From positions 22,507,007 to 22,571,006 of the forward strand of contig CAMGYJ010000011.1 in assembly GCA_946122785.1 (NCBI GenBank): a stretch of DNA of 64,000 bases, read 5' to 3'. The notes under the pieces are model-generated. The model ran no database searches, was not told the origin of the DNA, and was given only the letters and a program-made list of their open reading frames with translations. Below, piece after piece: positions 58,890 to 64,000 of this stretch (its first letter is position 1; each line of letters starts with the position of its first letter). The DNA is from Linum tenue. Taxonomy: Eukaryota > Streptophyta > Magnoliopsida > Malpighiales > Linaceae. A program made the translations under genes and the position numbers.

Positions 58890-59957
58890 AGCCCCAATAG
58901 GGTGGCAAAAATATCCGATGGATTCTACATCGCTACGGATTCTACTGGCCCACCATTGGACCAAATTGTGCTGCGTATGCCAAGGGCTGCGAAGCTTGTC
59001 AATACCACTGCCCTGTTCAAAGAGCGCCGACGGTTGATCTAAAATCCATAATCAAACCAAGACCGTTTTAAGGATGGGCATGGATTTGATTGGTATGATT
59101 TACCCTCCATCGTCAAAGAAACACATTTTTATAATTTTGGCTACTTACTACTTCACCAAGTGGGTGGAAGCCAAGCCATTGAAGGTGACTAACCAAGATG
59201 AAGTGATTTCTTTCATACAAGAACACATCATTCACCGATTTGGTTTGCCGGCAACGATAATGGCAGACCAAAGAACTCTGTTCACCGGGGGGCAAGTTAT
59301 GGAGTTCGCGGCAGAACGGGGGTTAAAGATTATCCATTCCACGCTGTATTATGCACAAGCTAACAGGCAAGCGGAAGCATCCAACAAGGTCATGAAAAAT
59401 ATTTTGACAAAAATGATTGAGGATAATCCGCGACAGTGGCATAAATTTTATCAGAAGCGTTATGGGCATATAGGATGTCACCACGAAGCAGTACGAGAGT
59501 GAGTCCCTTCTCGTTAACTTACGGTCATGAAGCATTCCTTCCCGTGGAGGTGACCTTCACCTCACTCCGGTATATGAAGCAGCACGAGTTAACACCTCAG
59601 GAGTATCATGAATCAATGATGCTTGAGCTCTGCGATCTTGATGAACTTCAACTATGCGCCCTCGATAATGTTCAAGTACAGAAAACAAGAGTGGCGAGAG
59701 CTTAGAACAAGAAGGTTCGACACAAATCATTCGAGGAGGGCGAGCTGGTTTGGAAAGCTCACTTGCCGATTGGGGAAAAAGATGCCAAGTTTGGAAAATG
59801 ATCATGGAATTGGCGTGGACCATTTGTGGTGCACTCTGTGCGCCCTAATGGAGCATACTTGCTGAAAGATTTGGATGGAGTGATGCATGAGCGTTTGATA
59901 AATGACAAATATCTAAAGCCATACGTGTCGTCCCTATGGGACGCAGCTGGTCAGTAG
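58890..59957 (+). pseudogene. Ty3/gypsy integrase fragment (Tat-like), frameshifted
   Basis: Plus strand: the zinc-binding end reads AKGCEACQYHCPVQRAP. The core has MGMDLIGMIYPPSSKKHIFI, YFTKWVEAKPLK, IVHRFGLP-like IIHRFGLPATIMADQ and AQANRQAEASNKVM (third catalytic region). A frameshift near 59455 leads to SPRSSTRVSPFSLTYGHEAF, then a TAG at about 59703, and finally FEEGELVWKAHLPIG and GAYLLKDLDGV up to a stop at 59957. This is the C-terminal part of pol with the usual order. The upstream parts (RT, RNase H) are missing at about 58890, so the element is truncated. Confidence 0.85.
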
Positions 59958-61710
59958 TCTAATAATGACGATCAACCAGGTGCAAAGAGGATGTTGCTTC
60001 ATCGGCTACCAAGCCTGCACAACGTGGTTGAGTAGTATGAGATTGGCAAAGTATGCAACAAGTATACCAATTTGCCAACTCCTTTACTAATATAAAAGGA
60101 AAATTTTAATGCCTGAAGGCCAGCGGTAGGGTCAACTTAATCCCAGCCGATGTGGTATAATACCAAATTAATTTTCTTTTCTTGGCTAAAATGGTGAGCG
60201 TTGGTTGGCCAATATAGCCAAACTTGCGATCTGAGTCGCAAAATAAAACTGGCACAACAGTACCGTTTTATTGTCATTTTCTTGTCGGAGTGGCCAGGCG
60301 TAATATGGAAGGAATAAAATTGTTGTGTGCGTCAAAGAGAAGAAAGATTACTATGTGATGACATGATTTTTTTATCTAGGCCTACAATGCGGAGGGCAAG
60401 GATTAATTTTTCTCTTTTGGGACAACGTTGTGGTTGGTTAGGAAGACTAAGGGATTTTGCCAAAAATAATAAAATACGAGGCCAGAGAAGCAAAGCTGAA
60501 AATTTTAGGTTTTGGAAGAACAGCTTTGCGATGACTAACAACGTTGTGTCAATTTAAAATTTCAACATTAGTGATTTAGGCTACAGAAACTTGGCCGATA
60601 AAAACACTGCTTTGAGCAACCCTTCAGAGTGCAGGGGAATGAAAGTCAGATCTGCACTGGTCGCCAAGCACAACAATGCTGCGACCATGGAGAGAGAGGC
60701 AAGATTGCGAGTCAACTTAAAAAAAAAGGTAACACAGTCGATTTGGCCCAAACAGTATCGATGCAAGGAGGATCGATAAACAGGTGCGTTGGCAATCAAG
60801 AAACAGGTGCGTTGGTTTTTCCCTCTTTGTTGTTTTTCCTTGTCGTAACGGTGTTGGAAAAAAGAAATAATAATTGTAACAAGAAAGTCGTACCTGTTTG
60901 TAGCAAAACGCTAGTGGTTTTGAAAAACAGTGGTGTGAGTGTTTGTCGCTCAACCTTATGAGCAAAGAGAAAAAAAAAAACAGGACAACATTATCGAGTC
61001 CGCAGTGTTGCGAAAGGAAGAGAGTCCAACGCTGTTGTGAAGCACGTTGCAACAGGTAAATATGTATTTTAAAAATGTTATTTTCTTCTAATTGGCCGCA
61101 AAATTGATGGGCAAAGAACAAATTTAGGTGTCCTTGTTGGAAAAGGAATAGGATTTGGCTCTGCAATATGGCAAGGAAAGCCATGCAGGTTTGCAAGTCC
61201 GCCAAACGAATGAAAAAAAGTGGTCGTAGGAGTGAGGAACGGAGTCGTTCGGGTGAAACCACGTTGTCTGTGCAGTGGTTTTAGTGGTGCTGTTTAAAAA
61301 TGATATAGTAAAAAAAAGGGAGAGAGATTGTGGTCATAACAGCATTGACGAGGGAAACAAAAAATCAGGACTGTTTGGGGAGGAAAACAGCGTTGTGGGC
61401 CGCAATAGTATAATAAATATTTTAAATTATAATTTTTATTGTGGGCAGCATCGCTGAAGCAACAACTGTGTTGTGTTGGAGGTTTAGTTTGAACCAAAAC
61501 AACATTGCGAGCACCTTGTTTTCGTTACACGCAGGGTTGAATGAAAGGCCAAACTTTGTGGCCAAAATCACTTGCCATGCAGAAGAATTTGCAGACTTTG
61601 TACCTGTGTGTTTATTTGCTTTCAATACGTTGAGCCAAATATTTTACGTATTATAGTTTTCATCAATAATTTGGTTCATAATTCTTATAAACCAAATTAT
61701 GGGGGGCATT
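59958..61710 (+). other. 3' interior of the Tat-like element, ending in a polypurine tract
   Basis: No coding domain is recognised. ATGGGGGGCATT at 61699-61710 is directly followed by the LTR start. Long 3' noncoding regions are usual in Tat-lineage elements. Confidence 0.65.
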
Positions 61711-62800
61711 TGTTGACACCTAAAATTATTTTGGATTGAATTAAATGCCGCATTAATTAATCTCGGCATTTAATTCTATACCGCAGGACAAAAAACGGAG
61801 TCGTTTGGTGTTGAGCGGCATCGCGGAGAGTAAAACAACACAGCGAGGAAGCCCAACAACACCGCAGTACTTAAAATGACATTGTTTAGGGGAAAACAAT
61901 GTCGGATCCACTCGGCCTGGCAAATCTGGTGTTTTTATTGGAGAATGAATGCTTTTTGTTTCTTTTCCTTGTCGGAGGAGGAGAGAAACGACACCGTTTG
62001 GAGTGAAATGACGCCGCAGAGAGATTCAATGTTGCCGTAGAGATTAGACTAGGAAACGATGTGGTGCTAAGAACGGCACCGCGGGTTGAGTTGTGGCTGT
62101 GAATTTGACAAGGTCGGCATCGATTAGTTAAAAGCGATGTCGCGGAAAGATTAAACGGAGCCGAGGGAAGAGAATGTGACAGCGTGACAATAATAAGTCG
62201 GTTTAATTAATTAATCTTTTTAATAATTATTTTAGACGGTGTCGTTTAGTTGAAAACGACGCCGCGGTTGAGAAGAATGGAGAACGTGGGAGACAAAGAC
62301 GGAGCGAGGCGGTTACGACGACTACGAAAAGAGAATGGGTATAAACATCAGGAAGAGAGAGAATCTTGAGACGGCAAAATCAAATCTCAAAGTGCACCGT
62401 CGCAGATTTACCTTTTTCTCTCTAGTTTCCTAGAACTTCTTTGTCAAAGACCTCCTTTGCAGAGTCGTAGTAGTCGTAGATCGTAGTCATAGTTGCGGAG
62501 CTCTCCAGAGGAACCTCCATAGGAGTAGAAGTAACGTAATTTAGATTCTCCTTGTTTCCTCGTTGTTCGCCGAACACCCTCGTTCGAATGTAGTTTGGAG
62601 AGGTGGTGAACCGAATAACTGTTGTTCTTGGTTAGAAGTCAAAGGTGTATCGATTAAATCAACATTGCCCGACACTCGGCAGTGGATATTCGACGGTCGT
62701 CTTGGTTTCTATTTGATTGATCAAATTAACATCGCCCAAGGCGGTGGATATTTGACGGTCTTGGTTTTTGTTTGATCTTGTGTTCTTGTTTGCCTTGATA
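61711..62800 (+). repeat. 3' LTR of a Tat-like Ty3/gypsy element (right edge approximate)
   Basis: Begins TGTTGACACC after the polypurine tract, as Tat/Ogre-type LTRs do. A TATA-like GGGTATAAAC at about 62337 could start R. Repeated words such as AACGACGCCGC and GACGGTGTCGTTT lie in the presumed U3. The 5' LTR is not in the window, so the end is a guess. Confidence 0.65.
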
Positions 62801-63412
62801 ACATAGCACATTAAACACGCGAGTTTCGCCATCGAAATAGGGAAGAAGCTAGTATTAGCTCTTCAACTGAGGCCATAGTTGATGCGATGAGAACGTTGGT
62901 GCAAGGTGGTGAAATCGGAGCTAAAACTAGCTCGGAGACGCAACAATGGTCTCCAACCCGGCAGTTGGCGACCTTACGGAGTCATGGCTTGGGAGGTAAT
63001 AGTGATAATAACTTGTCATGTGCAATTATTTAATTATTACTATCATAAGGCCCGGTCTTTTGGCCGGTGGAGTTTTGCCTTGCTATTCAAATCTTACCAT
63101 TAGTTGTTATATTCATTTTATCTGAATTTTCTAATAGTGACTACCATTTAAGTAGTAGTGTTTGTTTTCCGATAAAATATTTCATAGCTTTATCAATGCA
63201 TGTTTCATGAGTAAAAGGAGTGATATTAATTGACATGTTTCATGTAAGTAGTAGTGTTTGTTTTCTGAAAAAATATTTCATAGCTCCAAGAAATGAAAGC
63301 ATAAGCGCCCAAGTTTTCCATACCCAAAGGTACAACAAAATCATTGTCTGATAATTTAATCAATATGTGGACTCACTAAGAACATACTTGGTTCCTCTTG
63401 CAATAACCATTA
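62801..63412. other. No gene recognised
   Basis: A degenerate TTGGCGACC-type word at about 62966 resembles a primer-binding site but lacks a full match. TTTCATGTAAGTAGTAGTGTT-like words are duplicated near 63140 and 63240. Confidence 0.35.
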
Positions 63413-64000
63413 GGGGTGTCAGTCGGTCGGTTTCGATTTAATAAAAAATCGATTTCTCGATTATCGGTTAAACCGAGCCACCACCTTCTTAACCGACCAC
63501 CGACAGTGACAGATACAACGGCTCGCCGACCACCAACCGGTCAGTTATCCGGTTTTGGTTCGGTTAATCGCATACCCGAAAACCACGCCCGTCTCTTCAA
63601 AAAACTATTAAAAAAAATCTCCAAAAATCTTCCCACCACTTAAACCTTATCCCCTTCCTCCATTTCAAACCAGTTGCAAAAATCGACCCAAAAAATCCCC
63701 AAAAATCCGCCTGTTATCAGACTTTGTCATCCTTCATTCAACCACACAACTCAATTCACAGGGATTGCTATGATTTAGACTGCTTGAGAAGACAAGGATT
63801 TCAATTCATTCAATCTGTTTAAAAGTAATTTAGAATTCTGACCTAGAACAAGAGATAGATCAGGAACAGCCCTAATGGCTGAAGTAATTAAAACGAAGAA
63901 GAACACAACAGGTAGCCAAGCCCAGAAGAACTAGAGTTCCTGGCTAACAGCCCCAACTCTAGTTCAACCAGACACAAGAGAGAACCCAATCCTCAAGCTC
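63413..64000. repeat. hAT-like MITE left end and unclassified repeat at window edge
   Basis: TAGGGGTGTCAGTCGGTCGG followed by CGGTTAAACCGAGCC and further CGGTTA words is typical of a plant hAT MITE; its other end is not found. From about 63700 the sequence (CAACTCTAGTTCAACCAGAC near the end) looks like part of an LTR that leaves the window. Confidence 0.4.

Noticed and set aside
60717..61262. 181-codon minus-strand ORF
   Set aside because: Antisense to the 3' interior of the Tat-like element, Leu/Phe-rich, with no motif.

Overview
This window is nuclear DNA of a flowering plant, most likely a eudicot. The evidence is short GT-AG introns, plant gene families (plant-type MUS81, long plant purple acid phosphatase, plant glyoxalase-I-like protein, plant GPX remnant), and an AT-rich background filled with plant LTR retrotransposons, LINEs, hAT and Mutator-like elements. 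The species cannot be named from the sequence alone. No searches were run; every call was made by reading the sequence.

Layout. 1-3907: a decayed glutathione peroxidase gene (minus strand), then AT-rich DNA with a SINE-like repeat. 3908-27965: one very large Mutator-like DNA transposon with about 270-bp terminal inverted repeats. It carries three minus-strand genes: a Ulp1/C48 cysteine-protease gene (24624-26671), a FAR1-domain MULE transposase (21379-23622), and a 'putative plant transposon protein' gene (18755 leftward to 5887). The third gene is split by a retrotransposon at 6139-17702, which is itself split by a second, younger retrotransposon at 7987-14882. Both retrotransposons keep gag and protease but lack reverse transcriptase and integrase. 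The left end of the DNA transposon also holds a captured UDP-glycosyltransferase fragment.

27966-44871: a Mutator-type MITE with perfect 9-bp target duplications, an apparently intact 15-exon MUS81 gene (29037-34545, plus strand), two hAT elements with perfect 8-bp duplications, a tandem-repeat field (about 38.2-41.4 kb), and a LINE remnant interrupted by a hAT MITE. 44872-50286: an intact 10-exon purple acid phosphatase gene (minus). 50287-57500: a long GA microsatellite, MITE-like repeats, two head-to-head LINE fragments and a second copy of the same hAT MITE. 57524-58224: a two-exon glyoxalase-I-like gene (minus). 58890-64000: the 3' end of a Tat-like Ty3/gypsy element (integrase, 3' region, LTR) and other repeats.

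The most striking feature is the noncoding DNA of the large Mutator-like element. About 80 exact copies of the palindrome GGTCGACC, plus many one-mismatch variants, fill its intergenic regions and one intron, and are essentially absent from its exons. Neighbouring copies are usually separated by 13 or 14 bp, so start-to-start spacing is 21-22 bp, about two turns of B-DNA. This looks like a dedicated cis-recognition array for a protein encoded by the element, comparable in logic to the motif arrays bound by VANC anti-silencing proteins in Arabidopsis VANDAL elements, but with a different motif and geometry. This copy is itself dead: the transposase has three in-frame stops and the other two genes have frameshifts.
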